DNA of 64,000 bases, taken from Flavobacteriales bacterium. GTDB taxonomy: Bacteria > Bacteroidota > Bacteroidia > UBA10329. The stretch spans positions 1 through 64,000 of the forward strand of contig JAIOYP010000007.1 of assembly GCA_021741155.1 (NCBI GenBank), read 5' to 3'. Below, piece after piece: positions 27,777 to 35,789 of this stretch (positions within the stretch are counted from its first letter, which is position 1; every line of letters starts with the position of its first letter). A program made the translations under genes and the position numbers. The notes under the pieces were generated by a model that worked only from the letters and a program-made list of their open reading frames with translations, was not told the DNA's origin and ran no database searches.

Positions 27777-29489
27777 ATGCAAGAACTCAGCGAACAGGAA
27801 GTTGTCAGAAGAGAGGCGCTTCAGAAACTTATAGACCTTGGAATTGACCCGTATCCTGCGGCATTATTCCCAGTGAATATTCTGGCTAAGGATGTGAAGG
27901 AACAATTTACGGAAGGCAAGGAGATGAAGGATGTGGTTCTTGCTGGGCGAATGATGAGTTCTCGCGTGATGGGAAAAGCATCGTTTGCTGAGCTGCAAGA
28001 TGCAAGCGGACGAATTCAGATCTATATCGCCAGAGATGAGATTTGTCCGGGTGAGGATAAGACCTTGTACAACGAGGTTTTTAAAAAGCTGTTGGATCGT
28101 GGCGATTTTATCGGAATCAAAGGCTACGTTTTTAAAACGCAGGTGGGAGAAACGTCTATTCACGTTCAAGAATTGACCTTGCTTAGCAAATCGTTAAAGC
28201 CGCTACCGGTGGTAAAAACCGATGCAGAAGGTGTGGTGCATGATGCCGTGAGCGATGCGGAATTCCGTTACCGTCAGCGGTACGTGGACCTGGTTGTGAA
28301 CCCTGGAACAAAAGAGGTTTTTAAGAAGCGGACGAAGCTTTACAGCGTGTTCAGAGATTACTTCAACGAGCACGAAATTTTAGAGGTGGAAACCCCAATT
28401 CTACAGGCTATTCCTGGAGGAGCAGCTGCGCGCCCGTTTATGACGCATCATAATGCGTTGGATATTCCGCTTTACATGCGCGTTGCGAACGAATTGTACC
28501 TAAAACGTTTGATTGTTGGGGGTTTTGATGGGGTGTATGAGTTTGCCAAAGACTTCAGAAATGAAGGCATGGACCGCACGCACAATCCAGAGTTTACGGT
28601 GATGGAAATCTATGTGGCTTACAAGGATTACAACTGGATGATGGATTTTACCGAGAAGCTCTTGGAAAAAGCCTGCATCGCCCTAAACGGAACGACTGAA
28701 ATTGAATACGGACAGCACAAGGTGAGCTTCAAAGCGCCATTTCCGCGTGTGCCGATGTTGGATGCCATTAAGGAACATACAGGTGTAGATATTACCGGAA
28801 TGGGCGTTGATGAACTGCGCAAAGTTTGCAAGGACCTTGGCGTTCCTACGGAGGATAGCATGGGAAAAGGCAAGCTGATTGATGAGCTTTTTGGCGAGAA
28901 GTGCGAAGGCAATTACATCCAGCCAACTTTTATTACAGACTATCCGGTGGAGATGTCTCCCCTTACCAAAAAGCACCGAAGCAAGGAAGGTTTGGTAGAG
29001 CGTTTTGAGTTGATGATTTGCGGAAAGGAGATTGCCAACGCTTATTCTGAGCTGAACGACCCGCTAGAACAACGCGAGCGTTTTGAAGAGCAAATGCAAC
29101 TGGCCGATAATGGGGATGACGAGGCAATGATGATCGATCAAGACTTCCTACGTGCCTTAGAATACGGCATGCCGCCAACCTCAGGAATGGGAATTGGAAT
29201 GGACCGTTTGGCGATGATGCTTACCAATCAACATTCTATTCAAGATATTCTCTTCTTCCCACAAATGCGACCAGAAAAGAAGGCGGAGAAAAAGGTGGAA
29301 TTGAACGAAACGGAGAAGCTCATTTTCGGCATCCTATCCAAGAACTCACCAATGGATTTGAACGACCTAAAGGAACGTTCTGGCCTCAGCGGCAAGCAAT
29401 GGGATAAGGGAATTAAGGGCTTGGCATCTCACGGATTGACCAAGGTGACGAAGACGGATGCGGGTTTGATGGTGGAAGCAAACAACTAA
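27777..29489 (+). CDS. lysS: lysyl-tRNA synthetase, class II, with C-terminal extension
   Basis: A 570-residue enzyme charging tRNA-Lys. The N-terminal OB-fold (about 55-150), class II motif 2 (FRNEGMDRTHNPEFT) and motif 3 (GMGIGMDRLAM) are intact. Beyond motif 3 there is an extra ~60-residue C-terminal domain (LIFGILSKNSPMDLNDL ... SHGLTKVTKTDAGLMVEANN) that looks like a winged helix and is absent from the E. coli-type enzyme. The last ~100 bp of this gene (29397-29496) have diverged copies at four more places up to 35.8 kb. The MBOAT gene starts 14 nt after the stop. Confidence 0.97.
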   Translation: MQELSEQEVVRREALQKLIDLGIDPYPAALFPVNILAKDVKEQFTEGKEMKDVVLAGRMMSSRVMGKASFAELQDASGRIQIYIARDEICPGEDKTLYNEVFKKLLDRGDFIGIKGYVFKTQVGETSIHVQELTLLSKSLKPLPVVKTDAEGVVHDAVSDAEFRYRQRYVDLVVNPGTKEVFKKRTKLYSVFRDYFNEHEILEVETPILQAIPGGAAARPFMTHHNALDIPLYMRVANELYLKRLIVGGFDGVYEFAKDFRNEGMDRTHNPEFTVMEIYVAYKDYNWMMDFTEKLLEKACIALNGTTEIEYGQHKVSFKAPFPRVPMLDAIKEHTGVDITGMGVDELRKVCKDLGVPTEDSMGKGKLIDELFGEKCEGNYIQPTFITDYPVEMSPLTKKHRSKEGLVERFELMICGKEIANAYSELNDPLEQRERFEEQMQLADNGDDEAMMIDQDFLRALEYGMPPTSGMGIGMDRLAMMLTNQHSIQDILFFPQMRPEKKAEKKVELNETEKLIFGILSKNSPMDLNDLKERSGLSGKQWDKGIKGLASHGLTKVTKTDAGLMVEANN

Positions 29490-29496
29490 CTCAACC
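29397..29496 (+). repeat. lysS 3'-end repeat, resident copy (A)
   Basis: From CAATGGGATAAGG to CTCAACC, covering the last 30 codons of lysS, the stop and 7 nt beyond. This is the parental sequence of the four copies at 31929, 32116, 34350 and 35659. Confidence 0.8.
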
Positions 29497-29503
29497 CATG
29501 TAG

Positions 29504-30913
29504 ATGCTATTCAATTCCATAGAGTTTGCGCTTTTTTTGCCCACTGTCCTGTTGTTGTACTGGGTAATTCCCAGTCGAAGTAACAATTTCAGAAATGTCC
29601 TTTTACTTGGCGCCAGCTATCTGTTTTACGGTTGGTGGGACTGGCGATTTCTTGGTCTTATTGCCTTCAGCTCTTTTGTTGATTTTATTATTGGACAACG
29701 ATTGAGTTTGACCAGCAACACAAGAAGTCGTAAGCTGTTTTTGACAATTAGTGTTGTGGTCAATCTGGGTCTTCTGGGTTTCTTCAAGTATTTCAATTTT
29801 TTCCTTGAGAGTTTAAAGGACGCATTCACCTTATTTGGTAAAGAGTTGAACTCTGAGCACCTAGCAATAGTGCTACCGGTCGGCATCAGCTTTTATACGT
29901 TCCAAACGCTCAGTTACACGATTGATGTGTACAAACGCAAAATTGTTGCGGAGAACGATATTATCAAATTTTTCACTTTCGTAAGTTTCTTTCCTCAACT
30001 TGTGGCAGGTCCGATCGAGCGAGCCTCGCACCTTTTGCCTCAGTTCCAAGCCGGGAAAACATTCTCATATCAGTTCATTTCCGAAGGATTTAAGCAAATT
30101 GTTTGGGGCTTCTTTTTGAAATTGGTAATTGCAGATAGGGCTGCCATTTATGTTGACTCTGTGTACAATAATGTATATCAACACGAGGGACTGACCTTCA
30201 TTTTCGCAACAGTATTATTTGCATTTCAAATTTACGGAGACTTTGCTGGATATTCGCTCATAGCAATTGGAACAGCTAAAATGTTCGGATTCGACCTAAT
30301 GACCAATTTCAGTCGTCCGTATCTCTCTTTTTCTGTAAAAGAATTCTGGACACGGTGGCATATTTCTCTTTCAACGTGGTTTAGAGACTACTTGTACATT
30401 CCATTAGGCGGGAATAGAGTTCCTCGGCCCAGAATGCTTCTGAATCTATTTGTAACATTCGTAATAAGCGGATTATGGCATGGTGCCAATTGGACCTTTG
30501 TAATTTGGGGAGCATTGAACGGAGCTTATCTGGTTTTAGAGATTTTGTTGGGTATTAAGGCCAGCCGAAACCCCTTTAGGATTCTTTTAACCTTCGGGTT
30601 AATTAATTTTTCATGGATATTCTTTAGGGCAGCAAATCTGCAAGAAGCAGGTCACATCGTCAGTACCATCTTCACTCATCCAGGAAGTCTCTTTTTTTCT
30701 TCCGAAAGCGATGTAACAGCGCCAATATACGCTATTCTTTCAATCGGCCTGCTCTTGTTGATTGAATTAAAAAGGGAGTTTTTGGGAAACCGTTTTTCAA
30801 TTACAAATCACCGCAATCAATGGGTGAGGATGGCGGCCTTTGCGTGCATCATCTTCCTCATTCTCTATCTGGGTGTTTTTGACAAAGGACAATTCATTTA
30901 CTTTCAGTTTTAA
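29504..30913 (+). CDS. MBOAT family O-acyltransferase (AlgI-like)
   Basis: A 469-residue polytopic membrane protein. Signature stretches are PSRSNNFRNVLLLGASYLFYGWWDWRFL near the start, LPVGISFYTFQTLSYTIDVY, FFPQLVAGPIERA, FWTRWHISLSTWFRDYLYIPLGG (about 282-304) and SGLWHGANWTFV with the catalytic His (about 328). AlgI/PatA proteins pass acyl groups across the membrane to a polysaccharide or peptidoglycan acceptor. The next gene encodes an SGNH-type partner, as in alginate acetylation systems. It starts 14 nt after lysS. Confidence 0.94.
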   Translation: MLFNSIEFALFLPTVLLLYWVIPSRSNNFRNVLLLGASYLFYGWWDWRFLGLIAFSSFVDFIIGQRLSLTSNTRSRKLFLTISVVVNLGLLGFFKYFNFFLESLKDAFTLFGKELNSEHLAIVLPVGISFYTFQTLSYTIDVYKRKIVAENDIIKFFTFVSFFPQLVAGPIERASHLLPQFQAGKTFSYQFISEGFKQIVWGFFLKLVIADRAAIYVDSVYNNVYQHEGLTFIFATVLFAFQIYGDFAGYSLIAIGTAKMFGFDLMTNFSRPYLSFSVKEFWTRWHISLSTWFRDYLYIPLGGNRVPRPRMLLNLFVTFVISGLWHGANWTFVIWGALNGAYLVLEILLGIKASRNPFRILLTFGLINFSWIFFRAANLQEAGHIVSTIFTHPGSLFFSSESDVTAPIYAILSIGLLLLIELKREFLGNRFSITNHRNQWVRMAAFACIIFLILYLGVFDKGQFIYFQF

Positions 30914-30916
30914 CCA

Positions 30917-31882
30917 ATGAAAAATTCAGAATTGAACTTGCTTGGGCTGAATGCTTTGAAGTTTATTGCTGTGTTATTGGTGGTAGACTTCGGTTTGGGA
31001 ACCATTGCAGAAAGGCTCTACTTTTCTCAAACAACTGGCAAGCAAGCAAGAATCATCGCTTCCTTAAATTTCAACGACTCTGAACTGTTAGTCTTGGGCA
31101 GCTCGCATGCAAATCGTCATTACGTGCCCGAGGTTTTTGAGAACCTCCTTGGTTTTAAAAGCTATAACGCTGGTGTTCAGGGACAAAGACTTCTTTTTAC
31201 CTCCACCTTGCAAAAGATGATATTGGATCGGTCTAAACCAAAAATTATCATCGTAAATATTGACAATAATTGGATGCAAGAGTCTCAAGAAGCATACGAT
31301 AGACTTTCAGATTTTCATCCTTTTTATTGGGAGTACCGCAAAATACTGTTACCGGTGCTAAATCTTAAGTCCACTTTTGTTGACCTGCGAATGAGCAGTA
31401 AAGCCTATAGAATGAACTCAACACTGGTTCACATGGCATTTTATTTTGTGAAACCTCAAGAAGCGCACAACGGATATCTTCCATCGTACAAAAAAATGGC
31501 TCTATCTACAGAGGTAGACAGTGATGGGCTGTCTTCTAATACTGAAAAGCCTGCTATAGACACCAATTTTGTGACTGCTTTCGATGAAATTATTGAAACT
31601 TCTTCTTTTAACGAAGTGAAATTGGTTTTTGTGGTTTCCCCAACATTCCATGTGCCTGACAAAACCGAGTCTGAATCGATGCAAATAATGGTGGATCGAA
31701 TTAAGGAAAAGAACCTTCCTTTTTACGACTTCAGAGGCGATTCTGCGTTTATGGGCAAGCCAAACCTGTTTTTTGACCCAGCCCACCTAAACCACGAAGG
31801 TGCTGTCCTGTTTAGTGGGTTGGTTGCCGCTGAATTAGAACATCTTGGCCTTTCTGCGAAAGCTCAAGCAGGCGCAGAATAA
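30917..31882 (+). CDS. SGNH/AlgX-like partner of the MBOAT acyltransferase
   Basis: A 321-residue protein with an N-terminal anchor helix (about 12-30). It contains VLGSSHANRHYVPE (about 57-70), with the Ser of an SGNH block, and FFDPAHLNHEGAVLF (about 284-298) with an Asp-x-x-His pair. Such proteins act outside the membrane as the acetyl-transfer partner of MBOAT proteins. It follows the MBOAT gene by 3 nt. Its stop codon falls in a stretch (31877-31925) that matches the 3' end of the hydrolase gene at 36.9 kb, so the extreme C-terminus may have been reshaped by recombination. Confidence 0.85.
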   Translation: MKNSELNLLGLNALKFIAVLLVVDFGLGTIAERLYFSQTTGKQARIIASLNFNDSELLVLGSSHANRHYVPEVFENLLGFKSYNAGVQGQRLLFTSTLQKMILDRSKPKIIIVNIDNNWMQESQEAYDRLSDFHPFYWEYRKILLPVLNLKSTFVDLRMSSKAYRMNSTLVHMAFYFVKPQEAHNGYLPSYKKMALSTEVDSDGLSSNTEKPAIDTNFVTAFDEIIETSSFNEVKLVFVVSPTFHVPDKTESESMQIMVDRIKEKNLPFYDFRGDSAFMGKPNLFFDPAHLNHEGAVLFSGLVAAELEHLGLSAKAQAGAE

Positions 31883-31925
31883 ACCCATTCGGCTCATCCA
31901 TAAAAACCTGTTGGTCGTTTCACAA
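31877..31925. pseudogene. 3'-end fragment of the lipoprotein hydrolase gene
   Basis: These 49 nt align without gaps to 36908-36956, inside the 3' end of the hydrolase gene at 36888-37919, with about nine mismatches and in the same orientation. Read on the minus strand the fragment gives NDQQVFMDEPNGFI against DDQEVFMEGVIGFI in the intact gene. The homology stops abruptly on the right. Confidence 0.7.
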
Positions 31926-31928
31926 TTA

Positions 31929-32003
31929 GACAAAGGCATTACTCACGAATCGGCCAAGGAGACGAAGACGGATGCTGGGTTGACGGTGGAGGCGGTAGGC
32001 TGA
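31929..32003 (+). repeat. lysS 3'-end copy B1
   Basis: Reads in frame as DKGITHESAKETKTDAGLTVEAVG-stop, against DKGIKGLASHGLTKVTKTDAGLMVEANN in lysS: an in-frame internal shortening with a preserved stop. The bases after the stop (TTGGTATT) resemble those after copy C (AGGTATT). Confidence 0.75.
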
Positions 32004-32009
32004 TTGGTA

Positions 32010-32047
32010 TTATACAAATCACCCAATCGATTCCCTGATTTGTATAA
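32010..32047. promoter_or_regulatory. orphan copy of the DUF4143 operator
   Basis: TTATACAAAT-N18-ATTTGTATAA, the same arms and the same 18-nt spacing as the operator in front of the intact DUF4143 gene at 34447-34488. Here it is followed only by a gene remnant. Confidence 0.8.
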
Positions 32048-32070
32048 AACAAGGAATACTCCACAGAAAC

Positions 32071-32246
32071 CGGCTTTGAAGTGCTGAACTGGAAGACGTT
32101 TCTTACGCGGTAAACCAATAGGATAAGGGCATCAAGAACTAGTCTCTCACGGATTGACCAAAGTGACCAAGACAGATGCTGGGTTGATGGTGGAGACGGT
32201 TTAATAGTAACTCAACCACTGCTCGGCTATCTAATTTCCAACCTTG
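32071..32246. repeat. 176-bp direct repeat, left copy (DUF4143 3' end + lysS tail B2 + lipoprotein 3' end)
   Basis: Matches 35614-35789 with a constant offset of 3543 bp, no gaps and only about three mismatches. It contains the last 43 nt of the DUF4143 gene (including its TAA), lysS-tail copy B2 (32116-32217) and 20 nt of the 3' end of the lipoprotein gene. The rest of the DUF4143 gene is missing, so this is a deletion relic. From 32247 to 32435 there is only AT-rich spacer with the next promoter. Confidence 0.9.
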
Positions 32247-32370
32247 ACGGATATATCATATCTGATTCGTTTTTTGGAAGCTCGTCAAACCAAAAACCTC
32301 ATTCATCCAGTTAAATAGCCTTTTTTGGCTAATTTCCTGTTGACCAAGATGCGCGAATGTGACACATTGA

Positions 32371-32378
32371 TATATTTG
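32371..32378 (+). promoter_or_regulatory. -7 element TATATTTG of the SpoIIE-type gene
   Basis: Exact TAnnTTTG match, 57 nt before the ATG; no clear -33 at the ideal distance. Confidence 0.5.
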
Positions 32379-32435
32379 CATTGCTGTGCAGGTTTGTAAG
32401 CGTTTCTCTTTTTTACTTCTACCATCCAAACCATC

Positions 32436-34331
32436 ATGTCAAAGAAACCCTTACTCCCTAAGTCTAAAGCAGGAAGAATCCTGCTTCTCATTTACGCCCT
32501 ACTGGGTTTGGTATTGGCTACCATGATTACAATTACGTTGGTTTGGTCGGCTAGTGTGATAACGAAATACGAGAACAATTCAGATACCATAGACAAGAGC
32601 TTCCTGACTATTGGTGAGCTCAAAAAAAGCATTTCGCATCGCGAAGTTGCCCTCTTACGACACCTCTGTGCAACCGATAGCCTATCGAAGATTGCAGAAG
32701 AAAACATAATAAATGCAGAACGTGCGGAGAACACAAAACGGCTCGATTATCTCCGATCATTACTCTCCGATTCTTTGGGCTACGCCCTTTATGACACGTT
32801 AGAAATGTATCGTGCAGAAAACATGTTGGCACGCGAAAAGCTACTTGCAATTAGCTGGGCACATGATGCCGAAAAAGCCATCCATTATCATAATGAAATT
32901 CAGCAAAAGACATATGAAAACCTGCAAAATTCCGTTTCATCATTGTCTGATCATATAGTGCGGGACAGAAAAGCAAAAGCCACTGCATTACAGTCTAATG
33001 CCTTTGCGCTTAGCTATACGGTTGTTGCGCTGGCTCTTGTAGTTATAGCGTTGTTAATTGCGTTGGGGTTTGCCATCAAATTCACAAACATGCACGCAGA
33101 CCGCATGGTTCATCGCAGTGATCTTTACCGCAAGGCCATCAATCAATCTATGATTGTAACGGTAACCGATTCTAAAGGAAGAATTACGGATTCTAACGAA
33201 CAGATGCTCAAACTCATGGGTTATTCGAAAGAGGAAGTCGTTGGCAAAAACCCAAGGATGTTTAAATCAGGTCATCATGACAAAGAATTCTACAAAAACC
33301 TTTGGACTACGGTTTTGGCGGGAAATGTTTGGAAGGGAGAAATGCTTAACCGCGTAAAAAACGGTGGCATTGTTTGGTTAGACACTACCATTATTCCGTT
33401 TAGGGATGAGATGGGTAAGATTGAAGAGATGTTTGTGCTTAGACAAGACATCTCGGCCAGAAAAATGGCTGAGGATGAGCTCATTCTTACAAACCGCGAC
33501 TTGGAAAAACGGGTGGAAGAACGCACAGCAGACCTTTTGATAACCAGTCAGAAATTGGATGCTATTCATCAAGACCTTGTTTCGAGCGTGAACTACGCCA
33601 AGCGTATTCAAGATGCCGTGTTAGATTCGTCTTTAGAAGTTACGGAGGTGTTCCCCAATTCTTTTGTGTTCGCTAAGAGCCATTCGGTATTAAGCGGAGA
33701 TTTTGTGTGGTGCGCAACGATTGGAGATTTGCAGATTATTGCAGCGGTAGATTGCACGGGGCATGGCATACCAGGGGCGTTGATGTCTGTGTTGGGAAAG
33801 GAGATTTTAGACCTCGTTATTTTAGAATCAGAACTAGCTAGTGCTGGAGAGATGCTTTTGGAGATGGACGAACAACTCATCAACCGGCTACAAATAAAAT
33901 CTAGAGACCTTATCATTAACGATGGTATGGACGTGGCGCTATGCATCGTAGATCAAAAAAATGGCACCTTCCAGTATGCTGGCGCTTATCGGCCTTTAAT
34001 TACGGTAGACAATGCGGGCATCTCTACCTACTACAAAGGATCTTCGTTTTCAATCGGTGGCGGTTCATCTAGACACGATAAAACATTCGAAACCATCACC
34101 ATTCCTATTACCCCAGACCTGATGTTCTACATTGGTTCAGATGGTTTTCAGGATCAATTTGGCGGGACTGAGGATAAAAAATTCGGAAAAGCACGGCTCA
34201 CCGCACTCTTATCGTCCATCTCTTCACTCCCAATAAAGCAACAACAGGCAGGGGCTAAAGAAGCGTTTATCAATTGGCAGGGCAAAGCAACCCAAACCGA
34301 TGATGTGTTGCTGGTTGGTATAAGGCTTTAG
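32436..34331 (+). CDS. membrane sensor with PAS and SpoIIE-type PP2C phosphatase domains
   Basis: A 631-residue protein. Helix 1 (about 12-35) and helix 2 (about 188-213) bracket a ~150-residue extracytoplasmic helical sensor region. A PAS domain with its PAC segment follows (about 224-340, TDSNEQMLKLMGYSKEEVVGKNPRMFK), then a coiled coil (DLEKRVEERTADL), then a SpoIIE/PP2C-like domain (about 400-630, SGDFVWCATIGDLQIIAAVDCTGHGIPGALMS, with metal-binding Asp residues). Such proteins dephosphorylate anti-sigma-factor antagonists or act in two-component-like circuits. No anti-sigma gene is adjacent. It lies between lysS-tail copies B2 and C. Confidence 0.92.
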   Translation: MSKKPLLPKSKAGRILLLIYALLGLVLATMITITLVWSASVITKYENNSDTIDKSFLTIGELKKSISHREVALLRHLCATDSLSKIAEENIINAERAENTKRLDYLRSLLSDSLGYALYDTLEMYRAENMLAREKLLAISWAHDAEKAIHYHNEIQQKTYENLQNSVSSLSDHIVRDRKAKATALQSNAFALSYTVVALALVVIALLIALGFAIKFTNMHADRMVHRSDLYRKAINQSMIVTVTDSKGRITDSNEQMLKLMGYSKEEVVGKNPRMFKSGHHDKEFYKNLWTTVLAGNVWKGEMLNRVKNGGIVWLDTTIIPFRDEMGKIEEMFVLRQDISARKMAEDELILTNRDLEKRVEERTADLLITSQKLDAIHQDLVSSVNYAKRIQDAVLDSSLEVTEVFPNSFVFAKSHSVLSGDFVWCATIGDLQIIAAVDCTGHGIPGALMSVLGKEILDLVILESELASAGEMLLEMDEQLINRLQIKSRDLIINDGMDVALCIVDQKNGTFQYAGAYRPLITVDNAGISTYYKGSSFSIGGGSSRHDKTFETITIPITPDLMFYIGSDGFQDQFGGTEDKKFGKARLTALLSSISSLPIKQQQAGAKEAFINWQGKATQTDDVLLVGIRL

Positions 34332-34349
34332 TTTACGCGGTCAGTACCC

Positions 34350-34396
34350 AGATGACGAAGACGGATGCGGGGTTGTCGGTTAAAACAGTGGGCTGA
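34350..34396 (+). repeat. lysS 3'-end copy C
   Basis: Reads MTKTDAGLSVKTVG-stop against VTKTDAGLMVEANN in lysS, 18 nt after the SpoIIE-type stop. It is preceded by TTTACGCGGT, which resembles the end of the DUF4143 gene (TCTTACGCGGT). Confidence 0.65.
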
Positions 34397-34446
34397 TAGG
34401 TATTCCCTCCTCGCATCTGGTTCAGATTATTTCGAATTTCAGCTAG

Positions 34447-34488
34447 TTTTATACAAATCATACACTCAACCGCTATATTTGTATAAAA
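34447..34488 (+). promoter_or_regulatory. operator/promoter of the second DUF4143 gene
   Basis: Inverted repeat TTTTATACAAAT (34447-34458) and ATTTGTATAAAA (34477-34488), 18 nt apart. The right arm overlaps the -7 element TATATTTG (34474-34481), 18 nt before the ATG, as expected for a repressor site. Confidence 0.75.
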
Positions 34489-34498
34489 TTTAGTTGGC

Positions 34499-35656
34499 AT
34501 GAACCACATAGCACGGGAAATAAGAACGGTTCTTCTTGACTACGCGCAACAGTTTCGGGCAGTTATGGTAGTCGGCCCAAGGCAGTCTGGAAAGACCACG
34601 CTGGTCAAGATTACATTCCCTAAAAAACCGTACGTCTCGTTAGAAAATCCCGATGAACGTGCGCTAGCAAATGAAGATCCACGGGCGTTTCTGGCACGAT
34701 TCCCCAAAGGGGCTATTCTTGATGAGGTTCAACGTGTTCCAAGCCTATTGAACTATTTGCAAGAGATTCTGGACCATAGCAAAGAGGATGGATTGTACAT
34801 TATTACTGGCAGCAACAATATTCTGCTTCAGGATAACGTGAGCCAAACCTTGGCAGGGCGTGTGGGCGTGCTTGATCTGATGCCGCTCAGTTACCGCGAA
34901 ATAGTACAGCAAAAGAGCAATCTTACTTTGGAAGAACACATTTTCAACGGCAGCTACCCAGAGATTTATGATCGAAACCGAAGCCCAAGCATCTGGTATC
35001 CCTCCTACATCCGAACGTATGTGGAGCGCGATGTTCGTCAGGTGCAGAACATTGAGAATACCGCGCTGTTCACCAAGTTTCTTCGCCTTTGTGCGGGTCG
35101 GGTCGGTCAGCAAGTAAATATGTCTGCTCTAAGCAACGAATGCGGTATTGATGTGAGAACTGTGCAGTCTTGGCTCTCTGTATTGGAAAGTACCTACGTG
35201 ATAAAACGACTGTCTCCGTTCCATCGCAACTTTAATAAGCGAATTACCAAGTCGCCAAAACTCTATTTTATTGATTCTGGACTGGTCTGCTCACTGCTTG
35301 GAATAAGAACAACCGATGAGCTCACGGTCTCCCACTTTAAGGGTGCGTTGGTTGAGAATTTCATCATCATGGAATTGGTGAAGAATGGTTTGAATAAAGG
35401 ATTGCACCAATCGCTTTATTATTGGCGAGAGAACAACGGTGTGGAGGTGGATGTGATTCTTGATTCGGGTACAACCTTCGTCCCTATCGAAATAAAATCG
35501 GCACAGACCTTTTCGAAGGATTTCCTCACTAACCTCAAAAAGTTTAAATCCTATTCCGATGTTCTGAAAGGAACTCTGCTTTATGATGGCGAAATGGAAT
35601 TCAAAACAGAAGACGGCTTCGAAGTGCTGAACTGGAAGACGTTTCTTACGCGGTAA
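34499..35656 (+). CDS. ATP-binding protein with DUF4143 (second copy)
   Basis: A 385-residue AAA_14/DUF4143 protein, related to but clearly diverged from the one at 13.3 kb. Walker A is GPRQSGKTT (26-34), Walker B is GAILDEVQRV, and a winged-helix-like segment (NMSALSNECGIDVRTVQSWLSVLEST) follows. The C-terminus has YYWRENNGVEVDVILD...VPIEIKS, with the E-x-D...E-x-K pattern of PD-(D/E)xK nucleases. The gene is bracketed by lysS-tail copies C and D and preceded by its own palindromic operator. A gutted copy lies at 32.0-32.2 kb. Confidence 0.92.
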   Translation: MNHIAREIRTVLLDYAQQFRAVMVVGPRQSGKTTLVKITFPKKPYVSLENPDERALANEDPRAFLARFPKGAILDEVQRVPSLLNYLQEILDHSKEDGLYIITGSNNILLQDNVSQTLAGRVGVLDLMPLSYREIVQQKSNLTLEEHIFNGSYPEIYDRNRSPSIWYPSYIRTYVERDVRQVQNIENTALFTKFLRLCAGRVGQQVNMSALSNECGIDVRTVQSWLSVLESTYVIKRLSPFHRNFNKRITKSPKLYFIDSGLVCSLLGIRTTDELTVSHFKGALVENFIIMELVKNGLNKGLHQSLYYWRENNGVEVDVILDSGTTFVPIEIKSAQTFSKDFLTNLKKFKSYSDVLKGTLLYDGEMEFKTEDGFEVLNWKTFLTR

Positions 35657-35789
35657 ACCAATAGGATAAGGGCATCAAGAACTAGTCTCTCACGGATTGA
35701 CCAAAGTGACCAAGACAGATGCTGGGTTGATGGTGGAGAAAGTTTAATAGTAACTCAACCACTGCTCGGCTATCTAATTTCCAACCTTG
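35614..35789. repeat. 176-bp direct repeat, right copy (contains lysS tail D)
   Basis: Partner of 32071-32246. It spans the last 43 nt of the intact DUF4143 gene, lysS-tail copy D (35659-35760, reading LTKVTKTDAGLMVEKV-stop in frame) and the final 20 nt of the convergent lipoprotein gene. Confidence 0.9.

Noticed and set aside
29397-35760. A classical integron or transposon as the source of the lysS-tail array
   Set aside because: No integrase, transposase, terminal inverted repeats or target-site duplication was found; only the repeat pattern supports a cassette interpretation.
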